Shown here: positions 6,533 to 15,050 of the stretch, piece after piece
Layout of the letters: each line of letters begins with the position of its first letter
Numbering within the stretch: the first letter of the stretch is position 1
Assembly (NCBI RefSeq): GCF_030658505.1
Contig: NZ_JAUTXR010000149.1
Location: 1-64,000, forward strand
Direction: 5' to 3'
From: Stenotrophomonas raiganjensis (SeqCode)
Lineage (GTDB): Bacteria > Pseudomonadota > Gammaproteobacteria > Xanthomonadales > Xanthomonadaceae
DNA length: 64,000 nucleotides
Made by a program: the position numbers and the translations under genes
Notes under the pieces: generated by a model
The model's database searches: none
Told to the model about the DNA's origin: nothing
Seen by the model: the letters and a program-made list of their open reading frames with translations, nothing else

Positions 6533-8953
6533 ATGGGTAGGAGTGGCACGGACCAACAGCGCCGCCGGGTACCGATGACCCGTGGCCTGGGACTGCGTTT
6601 CGCGTTGCTGACGGGCATGGCGATCGGACTGGTCGCGCTGTCCGCCTTGATCCAGGAACTGCAGGCGGCCTCCACGGCCTGGATTGCCGGGCAGGGCTAC
6701 TGGTCGCGTGGCCAGCAGGATGCCACCGCCGCGCTCAGCCGCTATCTGGCGCGAGGCGATGCACAGGACCTGGAGGATGCGCGCCAGGCCCTGCAGGTGC
6801 CCTTGGGCGATCTGCAGGCGCGGCTTGCGCTGGAACAGGCCGAGCCGGACGAAGCGAAGGCCACGCAGGGTTTCCTGCAGGGGGGCAACGCGCGCGCTGA
6901 TGTTCCGCGGCTGGTGTTCTCTTTCCGCTATGCACGTGACATCGGTGCCTTCCGTGAGGCGACCGCACTGTGGCGGCAGACCGATGGCGACCTGATGGCC
7001 GTGCAGCGGCTGGTCGATGAACTGCAGCTGCGGCATGAGCAGGGCGCAGTTCCCGCGCCTGACCGCGACCGCTACCTGCAGCAGCTGCGTGATCTCGATC
7101 ATCGGCTGCAGGTCCTGGCGCAGGCGTTTTCGCAGGCGCTGTTGCGGATGGCCACGCTGGTGCGGGTGGCGACCCTGGTGGTGGGGGGACTGTCCGTGCT
7201 GGCGATCAGCCTGATGGCCGTGCTGCTGGCGCGCCGCGTCGGCAAGGATCTGACCGAGCACGAAAGCCGCTTCCGTGCGGCGTTCTACCAGGCCAACGTG
7301 GGCATGCTCAAGCTCGATGCCGATGGCAAAGTGATCGAAGCCAACCAGGCGATGGCCGATATCCTCGACTACCGGCGCGACGTGCTGCTGCAGATGTCAC
7401 TGCACGATCTGTTGATGGAAGGCGAGCTGGTCTTTGATGGCGTGGGCCGCATCGACTGGGACCGGCAGCTGCGGCCGAGCGAGCTGCGCTTCCGGCGGCG
7501 CGACGGTAGCCTCGTCTGGGGACGCTGGAGTGGTACCGGGGTGCACAGCAGCGGTGGCCTGTCGGTGTTCGCGATCATCGAGGATGTCAGCCAGAACCAC
7601 GCGTTGGCGCGTGAGATCGAGCATCACGCCAGCCACGATCCGTTGACCGGGCTGATCAACCGTCGCGAGATCGAGCGCCTGCTGGAGCGCGCGCTGCTGC
7701 AGGTGCGCAGCGAGGGAGGCACGCATTCGCTGTGCTACATCAACCTGGATCACTTCAAGCTGGTCAACGACAGTTTCGGCCACGCTGCGGGTGACCAGAT
7801 GCTGCGCAGTTTCGCCGAGTACCTGGTCGCCGCGGTGCGCGACGGCGACTGGGTAGGCCGGCTGGGTGCCGACGAATTCGCGGTGTTCCTCGCCCACGCC
7901 GGGCAGGACGAAGCCAAGCGCGTGCTGCAGCGGGTGATCCGCAACCTGGGGCAGGCGACCTTCCCGATCATCGAGGGCAGCCCGCAGCTGAGCTGCAGCA
8001 TCGGCGTGGTCGAGGTCGGCGCTGATGCGCCGGACGTGAACTGGTTGATGAGCGCCGCCGACAGTGCCTGCTATGCGGCAAAGCAGGCCGGGCGCAACCG
8101 CGTCCACTGCTTCAACGAGAACCGCATGGCGCTGGAGGAACGCCGGCAGGAGGCCGAGCGCCTGCAGGGCGTCAACCTGGCGATGGCCGAGAATCGCATG
8201 CTGCTGTATGCACAGCGCATCGCCCGCGTGGGTGATCCGTCCTACTTGCACTACGAGGTGCTGGTGCGCATGCGCGGTACCGACGGCAGCCTGCATCTGC
8301 CCGGCCAGTTCATGCCTGCGGTGGAGCGCTACGGCATGGCCGTTGCGCTGGATCGCCACGTGCTCGGGCTGCTGTTCCGCCACCTGCAGGTGTGCCCGGC
8401 ACACGTACGCCAACTGGGCCTGTGCAATGTCAACGTGTCCGCGCAGTCGATCGCCGAGCCGGGGTTCCTTGCCTTCGTCTGCGACCTGCTCGAGCGCAAC
8501 CGCGCGCTGGCGTCCAAGTTGTGTTTCGAGATCACCGAGACCGCAGCGATCAGCAATCTGAGCCAGGCACGCGCGTTCATCGACGCAGTGAAGGCACGCG
8601 GTTGCCGGATGGCGCTGGACGACTTCGGCTCCGGCCTGTCCTCATTCGGCTATCTGCGCCAGTTGCCGGCCGACATCCTGAAGATCGACGGTGCTTTCGT
8701 GCGCGACATGGATACCGATCCGGTCAGCCATGCCACCGTGCGTGCGATCAGCGAGCTGGGACGCGAGCTGCAGATGGAGGTGGTGGCCGAATGGGTGGAG
8801 ACCGCCGAAGTGGCAGGTGCACTGACCCGGTTGGGTGTGCAGGGGCTGCAGGGCTACGCGATCGAGCGGCCGCAGCCGCTGGAGCGGCTGACGTTGGCGG
8901 ACCTGAGGCCTTTCCGGCTGGTGGCGGTGAAGGGGACTCCCGGCGCCGGCTGA
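6533..8953 (+). CDS. membrane PAS-GGDEF-EAL c-di-GMP protein
   Basis: An 806-residue protein. Transmembrane segments at about residues 24-44 and 205-232 bracket a periplasmic helical domain. A PAS domain (about 242-350) follows, then GGDEF and EAL domains. The GGDEF signature reads GADEF at about 445-449, so cyclase activity is doubtful. The EAL signature reads EVL at about 575-577. The other phosphodiesterase landmarks are present: NVNVSAQ, FEITETA, LDDFGSG, the lysine in ILKIDGAF, AEWVET and QGYAI. EVL variants can be active, so the best guess is a c-di-GMP phosphodiesterase with a possibly GTP-sensing GGDEF. An in-frame ATG at 6575 is an alternative start. Three diguanylate-cyclase-type genes lie within 6.2 kb. 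Confidence 0.9.
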   Translation: MGRSGTDQQRRRVPMTRGLGLRFALLTGMAIGLVALSALIQELQAASTAWIAGQGYWSRGQQDATAALSRYLARGDAQDLEDARQALQVPLGDLQARLALEQAEPDEAKATQGFLQGGNARADVPRLVFSFRYARDIGAFREATALWRQTDGDLMAVQRLVDELQLRHEQGAVPAPDRDRYLQQLRDLDHRLQVLAQAFSQALLRMATLVRVATLVVGGLSVLAISLMAVLLARRVGKDLTEHESRFRAAFYQANVGMLKLDADGKVIEANQAMADILDYRRDVLLQMSLHDLLMEGELVFDGVGRIDWDRQLRPSELRFRRRDGSLVWGRWSGTGVHSSGGLSVFAIIEDVSQNHALAREIEHHASHDPLTGLINRREIERLLERALLQVRSEGGTHSLCYINLDHFKLVNDSFGHAAGDQMLRSFAEYLVAAVRDGDWVGRLGADEFAVFLAHAGQDEAKRVLQRVIRNLGQATFPIIEGSPQLSCSIGVVEVGADAPDVNWLMSAADSACYAAKQAGRNRVHCFNENRMALEERRQEAERLQGVNLAMAENRMLLYAQRIARVGDPSYLHYEVLVRMRGTDGSLHLPGQFMPAVERYGMAVALDRHVLGLLFRHLQVCPAHVRQLGLCNVNVSAQSIAEPGFLAFVCDLLERNRALASKLCFEITETAAISNLSQARAFIDAVKARGCRMALDDFGSGLSSFGYLRQLPADILKIDGAFVRDMDTDPVSHATVRAISELGRELQMEVVAEWVETAEVAGALTRLGVQGLQGYAIERPQPLERLTLADLRPFRLVAVKGTPGAG

Positions 8954-9062
8954 ACGGACGACGGCGACTTTGGTCTACACATGCGGCGCGCGCCCGGCTG
9001 CGATAATGCGTGCCAGGGGCGACGCGCAGTGGGCGCGGACGTAAGCAGGAACAGGACGTGGC

Positions 9063-10727
9063 GTGGGCGGCAGGCAGTGGCGGTACGTAACAGGAGCGGT
9101 GCTGGCCGTCCTGCTGGTGTGGTTGGCGATGCCGTGGCCGCTTCAGGCCGCTGTGGCCGTGTCGGGCCGCGACTATCTGCTGGTGGGCGGCGCTACCGGC
9201 GAGCCGACCCCACATCGGGCATGCACGCCGCAGATGCTGTCCGGCCCCCGCCAGCAGGTCCTGGTACCGGCGCCGCAGGACGGCTGGTCGGGCCAGCCAC
9301 AGGCGCTGGACGTGTTCAATGTCTTTGCCGGTGAGGTGCGGGTCCAGCACGGCGACCGCGAAATCTGCGGCAACATGCACGATGCGCGCACCCGCGATTC
9401 GCGCTTCCGCGCAGGCATCGGCCTGGTTGCGGTGCCGCCGGCGGGCAGCCACGAGCCGTTCCTGGTCTCCTGGCAGGCACCGCTGAAGGCGGGCTGGGTA
9501 CCGACGCTGCGGTTGGGCGCACCCAGCCCGGTACAACAGAACGATACCGCCCGCCTGTTGATGCGTGCCGCCTGCATCGCCGTGGCGATTGCCTTGGCGC
9601 TGTCGGCGCTGATGGCCTTCCTGACCACGCGCGATCGCAGCTTCCTGGTCTACGTCGCCGGTACCACGGTGCTGGTGCTGTGGCAGGCGATCCTCGGCGG
9701 CCTCAGTGGCTACCCGGAACCCTGGTTGCCGGTGGGGGAGCGTGGCGCCTGGTGGTTGCTCTCGTTGACCGCAGCCACCCAGGCGCTGGTACTGCCGGCA
9801 TTGTGGCGGCTGAACGGCGGCGACCGTGTATTGCCCCGCTCGCGACCGCTGCAGGCGGCCGTGCTGTGGGGCCTGCTGGCGCTGGCGGTAGTGGTGCCAT
9901 GGCTGCGCTGGGAACAGCTGGCCTCGGTCGCACAGGGCCTGCAGGTGAGCTACCTGCTGGGATGTGGCCTGGCCTTGTTGATGGGCGCATGGGCGCGTTG
10001 GCGTGGCGACCGTTGGGCGCAGGCCGGACTGGCCGCGCTGGCGCCGATGCTGGTATTGATCATCGCCGATGCCTGGCGCGCCGAATGGCTGCTGGAGTAC
10101 CGGGTGGAGGCGCTGCAGTTGGCAGTGACCTGGCTGCTGATGATGGCCGCCTACGCCATGAACCAGCGACTGGGCCGGCTGCGCCAGCAGCGCGATGAAC
10201 TGCGCCAGCTGGCCGAAACCGATGGCCTGACCGGACTGCCGAATCGCCGTGCCGGCCTGCAGCAGCTGGCCCGTCACCTGGCGCAGGTCGACCGTGAGCG
10301 CGGTCAGCTGGTGATCGGATTCCTCGACATCGACCTGTTCAAGGACATCAATGACCGCCACGGCCACGCCGTGGGCGACCAGGTGCTGGTGGCGGTGGCG
10401 CGCGCGCTGCGCGCCGCGGTGCGTAACCAGGACGAGGTGGTGCGGATGGGTGGCGAAGAGTTCCTTCTGCTGATGCCCGGGATGCCACGCGAGGCGGCAT
10501 CGGCGCGGCTGGATCGCCTTCGCCAGCGCATCACCGAAGCCGGCCAGGCGCTGCAGGTTGCAGGGCTGGAGGTGACCGCCAGCATCGGCCTGGCACAGTG
10601 GCGGCCGGGCGAGGATGACCTGGCCGGGTTGCTGCGGCGGGCCGACCATGCCATGTACGTGGCCAAGCGCGCCGGGCGCAACCGCGTATTCGACGGCGAA
10701 GAGCTCGACCCGCCCGGCACGGCATGA
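9063..10727 (+). CDS. 7TM-DISM membrane diguanylate cyclase
   Basis: A 554-residue protein that starts with GTG. Layout: signal or first membrane helix (about residues 8-30), periplasmic beta-rich domain (about 30-155), seven predicted transmembrane helices (about 160-365, 7TMR-DISM type), a short coiled-coil linker (LGRLRQQRDELRQLAETD) and a GGDEF domain. The active site is intact as GGEEF at 463-467. An RxxD inhibitory site (RNQD, 454-457) is correctly placed five residues upstream, so feedback inhibition by c-di-GMP is expected. The periplasmic part probably binds a ligand. A GATAAT at 9002-9007 may be its -10. Other start codons near 9063 cannot be excluded. Confidence 0.88.
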   Translation: MGGRQWRYVTGAVLAVLLVWLAMPWPLQAAVAVSGRDYLLVGGATGEPTPHRACTPQMLSGPRQQVLVPAPQDGWSGQPQALDVFNVFAGEVRVQHGDREICGNMHDARTRDSRFRAGIGLVAVPPAGSHEPFLVSWQAPLKAGWVPTLRLGAPSPVQQNDTARLLMRAACIAVAIALALSALMAFLTTRDRSFLVYVAGTTVLVLWQAILGGLSGYPEPWLPVGERGAWWLLSLTAATQALVLPALWRLNGGDRVLPRSRPLQAAVLWGLLALAVVVPWLRWEQLASVAQGLQVSYLLGCGLALLMGAWARWRGDRWAQAGLAALAPMLVLIIADAWRAEWLLEYRVEALQLAVTWLLMMAAYAMNQRLGRLRQQRDELRQLAETDGLTGLPNRRAGLQQLARHLAQVDRERGQLVIGFLDIDLFKDINDRHGHAVGDQVLVAVARALRAAVRNQDEVVRMGGEEFLLLMPGMPREAASARLDRLRQRITEAGQALQVAGLEVTASIGLAQWRPGEDDLAGLLRRADHAMYVAKRAGRNRVFDGEELDPPGTA

Positions 10728-10749
10728 GGCGCAGCGGGCGGCGATGCCG

Positions 10750-10755
10750 GATAAT
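10750..10755 (+). promoter_or_regulatory. candidate -10 element of rluF (GATAAT)
   Basis: GATAAT ends 6 nt before the ATG at 10762, so transcription would begin at or next to the start codon and give a leaderless or nearly leaderless mRNA. The same arrangement occurs before map and lpxD in this window. Confidence 0.45.
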
Positions 10756-10761
10756 AGGGTG

Positions 10762-11484
10762 ATGACCACCCGACTCAACAAACATATCGCCGACACCGGC
10801 TTCTGCTCCCGCCGCGAGGCCGATCGCCTGATCGCGGCCCGCCGCGTCACCGTCAACGGCCGCCCGGCCGGCACCGGTGCGGTGGTGGGCGAGGAAGACC
10901 AGGTGCTGGTCGACGGCCAGCCGCTGCGCGCGCGCGTCGCCCGCAAGCCCGGCGCCCGCCGCCACGTCTACATCGCGCTGAACAAGCCGGTCGGCGTCAC
11001 CTGCACCACCGAGACGTCGGTCAAGGGCAACATCGTCGACTTCGTCGGCCATGAACAGCGCATCTTCCCGATCGGCCGCCTCGACAAGGAGTCCGAGGGT
11101 CTGATCCTGATGACCAGCAACGGCGACATCGTCAACCAGATCCTGCGCGCCGAGAACGGCCACCAGAAGGAGTACCTGGTGGCGGTGAACAAGCCGGTCA
11201 CCGATGAGTTCCTGCGTGGCATGGCCCGTGGCGTGCGCATCCACGACCAGATGACGCTGCCGTGCAAGACCTCGCGCATCGCCAAGTTCGGCTTCCGCAT
11301 CACCCTGCAGCAGGGCCTGAACCGGCAGATCCGCCTGATGGCCGCCGAGTTCGGCTATCGCGTGACCCAGCTGCGCCGCGTGCGCATCGACAACATCAAG
11401 ATCGGCGCGCTGAAGCCGGGCCAGTGGCGGAACCTGACCGAACAGGAACTGCAGGGCCTGCTGCCGAAGCAGCTGGACTGGTAA
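10762..11484 (+). CDS. rluF: 23S rRNA pseudouridine synthase RluF
   Basis: A 240-residue RsuA/RluB-family pseudouridine synthase. An N-terminal S4 domain (RLNKHIADTGFCSRREADRL) is followed by the catalytic motif GRLDKESEGL, whose Asp is the nucleophile, and later LQQGLNRQIRLM. NKPVGV and DEFLRGMA match RluF, which modifies U2604 of 23S rRNA in E. coli. The protein lacks the long basic tail of the E. coli enzyme. ATG 10762 was chosen because a -10-like GATAAT sits directly before it; an in-frame ATG at 10744 would add MPDNRV and resembles the E. coli N-terminus, so it remains possible. The SMAG dimer after the stop may end transcription. Confidence 0.9.
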   Translation: MTTRLNKHIADTGFCSRREADRLIAARRVTVNGRPAGTGAVVGEEDQVLVDGQPLRARVARKPGARRHVYIALNKPVGVTCTTETSVKGNIVDFVGHEQRIFPIGRLDKESEGLILMTSNGDIVNQILRAENGHQKEYLVAVNKPVTDEFLRGMARGVRIHDQMTLPCKTSRIAKFGFRITLQQGLNRQIRLMAAEFGYRVTQLRRVRIDNIKIGALKPGQWRNLTEQELQGLLPKQLDW

Positions 11485-11494
11485 ACGGCTTCTG

Positions 11495-11558
11495 TAGAGC
11501 CGAGCCCATGCTCGGCTGCTCTTTTGTCCGGGTGCAGCCGAGCATGGGCTCGGCTCTA
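11495..11558. repeat. SMAG inverted dimer after rluF
   Basis: Two GTAG-headed palindromes face each other. The 25-nt arms 11495-11519 and 11534-11558 are perfect reverse complements with a 14-nt spacer, and each arm folds alone into an 8-bp hairpin. The long fold between rluF and the GAF-GGDEF gene could terminate or stabilise the rluF transcript. Confidence 0.85.
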
Positions 11559-11565
11559 TATCGGC

Positions 11566-11571
11566 TAGACT
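11566..11571 (+). promoter_or_regulatory. candidate -10 element (TAGACT)
   Basis: TAGACT lies 30 nt upstream of the ATG at 11602 and directly after the SMAG dimer. It repeats the hexamer and spacing seen before the genes at 439 and 1658. Confidence 0.4.
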
Positions 11572-11601
11572 CCGCAGTGACCTGCCGGAACGTGACGCTG
11601 C

Positions 11602-12672
11602 ATGATCAAGCCCGACAAGCCTGCCAATGAAGCCCTTCGGCTCGAGGCGCTGTACCGCTACCGAATCCTTGATTCGGAGCGCGAGAAATCCTTCGACGAT
11701 CTGGTGGTGATCGCCAAGGCGGTCTGTGGCACATCGATGGCGGCGGTGACCCTGATCGATGTGGAGCGGCAGTGGTTCAAGTCGATCCAGGGCATCGATG
11801 CAGCGGAGAACCTGCGCAGCGAATCGATGTGCGGCCACGCCATCCTGCAGCCGCAGGAGATCATGGTGGTCGAGGACGCGCTGCAGGACATCCGCTTCCA
11901 CGACAACCCGGTGGTGACCGGCGACCCGCACATCCGCTTCTATGCCGGTGCGCCATTGATCAGTTCCGACGGCCTGCCGCTGGGCACGCTGTGCGTGTTC
12001 GACGCGCAGCCGCAGCACCTGGCCAGCGACAAGGCCGAGGCGCTGGCTGCACTTTCACGGCAGGTGATGCTGGTGATGGAGCTGCGCCGCTTCGCGCTCG
12101 ATATCCAGAAGCACATGCTGGAGCGTGACGACTACGAGCGCCTGTTGTCGGAGTACCAGGACGTGCTGCTGGCACAGAACGCCGACCTGGCTGAGCAGAG
12201 CCGCACCGATGCGCTGACCGGCCTGCCCAACCGCCGTGCGATGGCGGCGGCGCTGGAAGAGGCGGTGGCGATGACCGGAGAGCAGCCCGGCGTGGCCTGC
12301 GTCGCGCTGCTGGACATCGATCATTTCAAGCACATCAACGACTTCCAGGGCCACGCCACCGGCGACCGGGTGCTGGCCGAGCTGGGCGCACTGCTGCGCT
12401 CGCACTTCGCCGGCCGCGGCATGGCCGCGCGCTATGGCGGCGAGGAGTTCGTGGCGGTGATGCCGGCAACCGACCTGCGCACCGCAGAACTGCAATGCGA
12501 GTTCCTGCGCCTGGCCGTGGCCGACCTGCCATTGGGTTTCCCAGTGACGATCAGTATCGGTGTTGCCCAGCACCGTGCCGGCGAGAGCGTGGACGAGACC
12601 CTGGCGCGCGCCGACAAGGCGCTCTACCGGGCCAAGGGCAATGGCCGCAACCGGGTGGAAGTGGCCGGCTGA
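11602..12672 (+). CDS. GAF-GGDEF diguanylate cyclase
   Basis: A 356-residue soluble protein. A GAF sensor domain spans about residues 25-160 (FDDLVVIAKAVCGTSMAAVTL, then SMCGHAIL, then FYAGAPL and LGTLCVFD). A short coiled-coil linker (about 165-190) leads to a GGDEF domain. The active-site signature is GGEEF at 279-283, and DIDHFKHIND carries the metal-binding Asp. No RxxD inhibitory site precedes it, so product feedback by that route is not expected. There is no membrane segment, so it should sense a cytosolic ligand or redox cue. It is the third c-di-GMP gene in a row on this strand but has its own promoter candidate. Confidence 0.9.
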   Translation: MIKPDKPANEALRLEALYRYRILDSEREKSFDDLVVIAKAVCGTSMAAVTLIDVERQWFKSIQGIDAAENLRSESMCGHAILQPQEIMVVEDALQDIRFHDNPVVTGDPHIRFYAGAPLISSDGLPLGTLCVFDAQPQHLASDKAEALAALSRQVMLVMELRRFALDIQKHMLERDDYERLLSEYQDVLLAQNADLAEQSRTDALTGLPNRRAMAAALEEAVAMTGEQPGVACVALLDIDHFKHINDFQGHATGDRVLAELGALLRSHFAGRGMAARYGGEEFVAVMPATDLRTAELQCEFLRLAVADLPLGFPVTISIGVAQHRAGESVDETLARADKALYRAKGNGRNRVEVAG

Positions 12673-12710
12673 AGCATCTGCCGCCCGCGCGGTAAACGGA
12701 TGTCGCTCCA

Positions 12711-12735
12711 GTAGGTCCATGCCATGCGTGGATGC
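12711..12735 (+). repeat. SMAG-type palindrome (single)
   Basis: A GTAG head followed by a palindromic GTCCATGCCATGCGTGGATG block, a diverged member of the GTAG family seen throughout the window. It lies between the GAF-GGDEF gene and the AAA ATPase gene. Confidence 0.6.
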
Positions 12736-12815
12736 TGTTCCCGATTCACATCGCGTCGCAGCTCCTGCGATCAGAACCGGGCAGCATGACCGCCCTGTTT
12801 CCCCGGACGCCGACC

Positions 12816-13976
12816 ATGCTGCAGACCCTGGCCATCGCCCACTATCGCTCGCTGCATGGACTGGTGCTGCCGCTGCAGCAGTTGAATGTGGTGACCGGCG
12901 ACAACGGCAGTGGCAAGTCCAGCCTGTACCGCGCGCTGCGCCTGCTGGCGGAGACCGCACAGGGCGGCGTCGCGGCGGTGCTGGCCCGCGAAGGTGGGCT
13001 CGGTTCGGCACTGTGGGCGGGCCCGGAAAAAATAGATCGTCGGGTTGCGGCCGGCGAAATCCCCTTGCAGGGCGGCCCGCGCCAGGAATCGGTGGGATTG
13101 AAGCTGGGCTTCACCACCGATGAATTCGGCTATGCCATCGACCTGGGCTACCCGCCGCCCAGCCGTTCGGCATTCGCACTGGATCCGCAGATCAAGGCGG
13201 AGGCGATCTGGGCCGGGCCGTTCCTGCGCAGCGCCAACCTGCTGGTCGATCGTCGCGGGGCGATGGTGCGGCGGCGCCATGCGGGCGGCTGGGATCGGGT
13301 CGATGACCGGCTGTCACTGTTCGACAGCCTGTTCACCCAGGTCGGCGATCCGCAGTGCATGCCGGAAACGATGGCGCTGCGCGAGTACATCCGCCGCTGG
13401 CGCTTCTACGACCATTTCCGCAGCGATGCCGATGCTCCCGCACGGCAACCGGCGATGGCCACGCGCACGCCGGTGCTGCATCACGACGGCCGTGATCTGG
13501 CGGCGGCCTGGGTGACCATCCTCGAGATCGGTGACCCGGTTGCGTTGGCGCGCAGCGTGGAGGATGCCTTCCCGGGCGCCACGGTCACCTTCGAGGAACT
13601 GGATGGCCGCTTGGCGCTGCGCTTCCACCAGCCTGGGCTGCTGCGGCCATTGTCGATGGCCGAGCTGTCCGATGGTACGTTGCGTTTCCTGCTGCTGGCT
13701 GCTGCCCTGCATACGCCGCGACCGCCGCCGCTGCTGGTGCTCAACGAGCCGGAGACCAGCCTGCATCCGGACCTGCTGCCGGCGTTGGCGCGGCTGATCA
13801 TCGCCGCCAGCGCGCGCAGCCAGGTCTGGGTGGTGTCACACGCCAGCCGCCTGATCGCCGCACTGGAACAGGCGCCGGGCTGCCACTCGCTGCATCTGCA
13901 CAAGGAGTACGGACGTACGCTGCTCAGCGGGCAGGGCCTGCTGGATGCCCCGGCATGGCATTGGCCGCAGCGCTGA
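12816..13976 (+). CDS. RecF/SMC-like AAA family ATPase (AAA_21)
   Basis: A 386-residue ABC-type ATPase with no membrane segment. It has Walker A GDNGSGKSS (about residues 28-36), an ABC-signature-like LSDGTLRFL (about 285), Walker B LLVLNEPETSLHPDLL (about 308) and a VSHASRLI switch histidine. The family is the RecF/SMC-like AAA_21/AAA_15 group. ATG 12816 begins at MLQTLAIAHYRSL, the usual family N-terminus; ATG 12786 is an in-frame alternative. Members act in repair, anti-phage defence or unknown roles, often beside a nuclease. No partner gene is visible here, so the function is open. The transporter gene downstream is convergent. Confidence 0.8.
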   Translation: MLQTLAIAHYRSLHGLVLPLQQLNVVTGDNGSGKSSLYRALRLLAETAQGGVAAVLAREGGLGSALWAGPEKIDRRVAAGEIPLQGGPRQESVGLKLGFTTDEFGYAIDLGYPPPSRSAFALDPQIKAEAIWAGPFLRSANLLVDRRGAMVRRRHAGGWDRVDDRLSLFDSLFTQVGDPQCMPETMALREYIRRWRFYDHFRSDADAPARQPAMATRTPVLHHDGRDLAAAWVTILEIGDPVALARSVEDAFPGATVTFEELDGRLALRFHQPGLLRPLSMAELSDGTLRFLLLAAALHTPRPPPLLVLNEPETSLHPDLLPALARLIIAASARSQVWVVSHASRLIAALEQAPGCHSLHLHKEYGRTLLSGQGLLDAPAWHWPQR

Positions 13977-14036
13977 CCGATTGATCCGCCCCCCGCGCGC
14001 ACGCTGTGGCCAGTTCCCCGCTCGTCGCTGCGTTCA

Positions 14037-14061
14037 GTAGATCCACGCCATGCTTGGATGC
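14037..14061 (+). repeat. SMAG-type palindrome (single)
   Basis: GTAGATCCACGCCATGCTTG and the following GATGC form a typical SMAG unit with one stem mismatch. It lies between the convergent AAA ATPase and EamA transporter genes, where it may help separate the two transcripts. Confidence 0.7.
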
Positions 14062-14068
14062 ACTGCAC

Positions 14069-15016
14069 TCAATCGGCGATGTTGCGCGCCTCGGCCGTGC
14101 CAAGGATTTCCGGATGCTGCACCGGCTTGCGGCGATTCAGCAGCGGATGCAGGAACACCGCGCCGACGATGATCGCCACGCCCAGGTAGAACCACGGGGT
14201 GACTTCGTGCTGCTCGCGCAGCAGCAGCACCGCCAGCAGCACCGCATAGACCGGCTCCAGGTTGGTTACCAGCTGCACCGTGTAGGCGCTCAGGTGGCGC
14301 AGTGCGACCAGGGCCAGGGCGAACGGCAGCAGCGTGCAGAACCCGGCCAGCACCAGCAGCAGGATGCCGTCGTGCAGATTCGGGACCACCCACAGCGGGC
14401 TGGCCAGCGCCGGCAGCAGGTAGGGCATCAGCGGTGCCAGCAGGGTCAGGGTGAGGGTGCCGGCGCCCAGTTCCAGCGCGGTGACCGTAAGCGGGTCGGC
14501 GTGGCTGACCATGCGCTTGTTGAGCGAACCGAACACCGCGACCAGCAGCGCCGAGATCGCACCGACCAGTACGCCCAGGCGCATGCCATCGGGCACGCCG
14601 CCGACCACCAGGGCCACGCCCGGCAGCACGGCCAGGCCGAACGCGAGTTCACGCAGCTGGAACGGCCGCTTGGCCACCCAGGGTTCGATGATCGAGGTGA
14701 ACACCGGTGCCAGCGCGATGCAGGTGGCAGCCACCGAGGCATTGGCCAGTTTCACCGCACCGTAGAACGTCAGCCAGTGCAGGGCGACCAGTGCACCGAT
14801 ACCGGCGTAGCCTGCCACGACGCGCAACGGCAGGGTACGCAGTCCGCGCCAGACCCGTGGCAGCAGGGCCAGCATCGCCGTCACCAGCAGCATGCGCCAC
14901 CACACCAGCGGCAATGCGGGCAGGGTGATCAGCTTGCCGAGGATGGCGGTGACGCCCCACAGCAGGACACAGAAGTGGATCTGCCACAGCGCTTTGCGGG
15001 TGTCGGGTGTGCTCAT
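14069..15016 (-). CDS. EamA/DMT family transporter
   Basis: A 315-residue membrane protein with about ten transmembrane helices in two EamA repeats (residues about 12-140 and 150-285), typical of the drug/metabolite transporter superfamily. The first helix reads FCVLLWGVTAILGKLI; the second repeat starts around LGVLVGAISALLVAVF. Members export amino acids, metabolites or drugs, but the substrate is not readable. The start at 15016 (MSTPDTRKAL) places the first helix correctly; upstream extension gives non-family sequence. The DUF72 gene ends 34 nt upstream in the same direction, so it may be the last gene of a VOC-DUF72-EamA unit. Confidence 0.88.
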   Translation of the reverse strand: MSTPDTRKALWQIHFCVLLWGVTAILGKLITLPALPLVWWRMLLVTAMLALLPRVWRGLRTLPLRVVAGYAGIGALVALHWLTFYGAVKLANASVAATCIALAPVFTSIIEPWVAKRPFQLRELAFGLAVLPGVALVVGGVPDGMRLGVLVGAISALLVAVFGSLNKRMVSHADPLTVTALELGAGTLTLTLLAPLMPYLLPALASPLWVVPNLHDGILLLVLAGFCTLLPFALALVALRHLSAYTVQLVTNLEPVYAVLLAVLLLREQHEVTPWFYLGVAIIVGAVFLHPLLNRRKPVQHPEILGTAEARNIAD

Positions 15017-15050
15017 CCGCCTATTGTGAGGCAAGGCGAACGTCGCAGCG

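Noticed and set aside
8748..10946. A 732-codon minus-strand frame opposite the 7TM-GGDEF and rluF genes
   Set aside because: It is antisense shadow coding across two well-supported genes.
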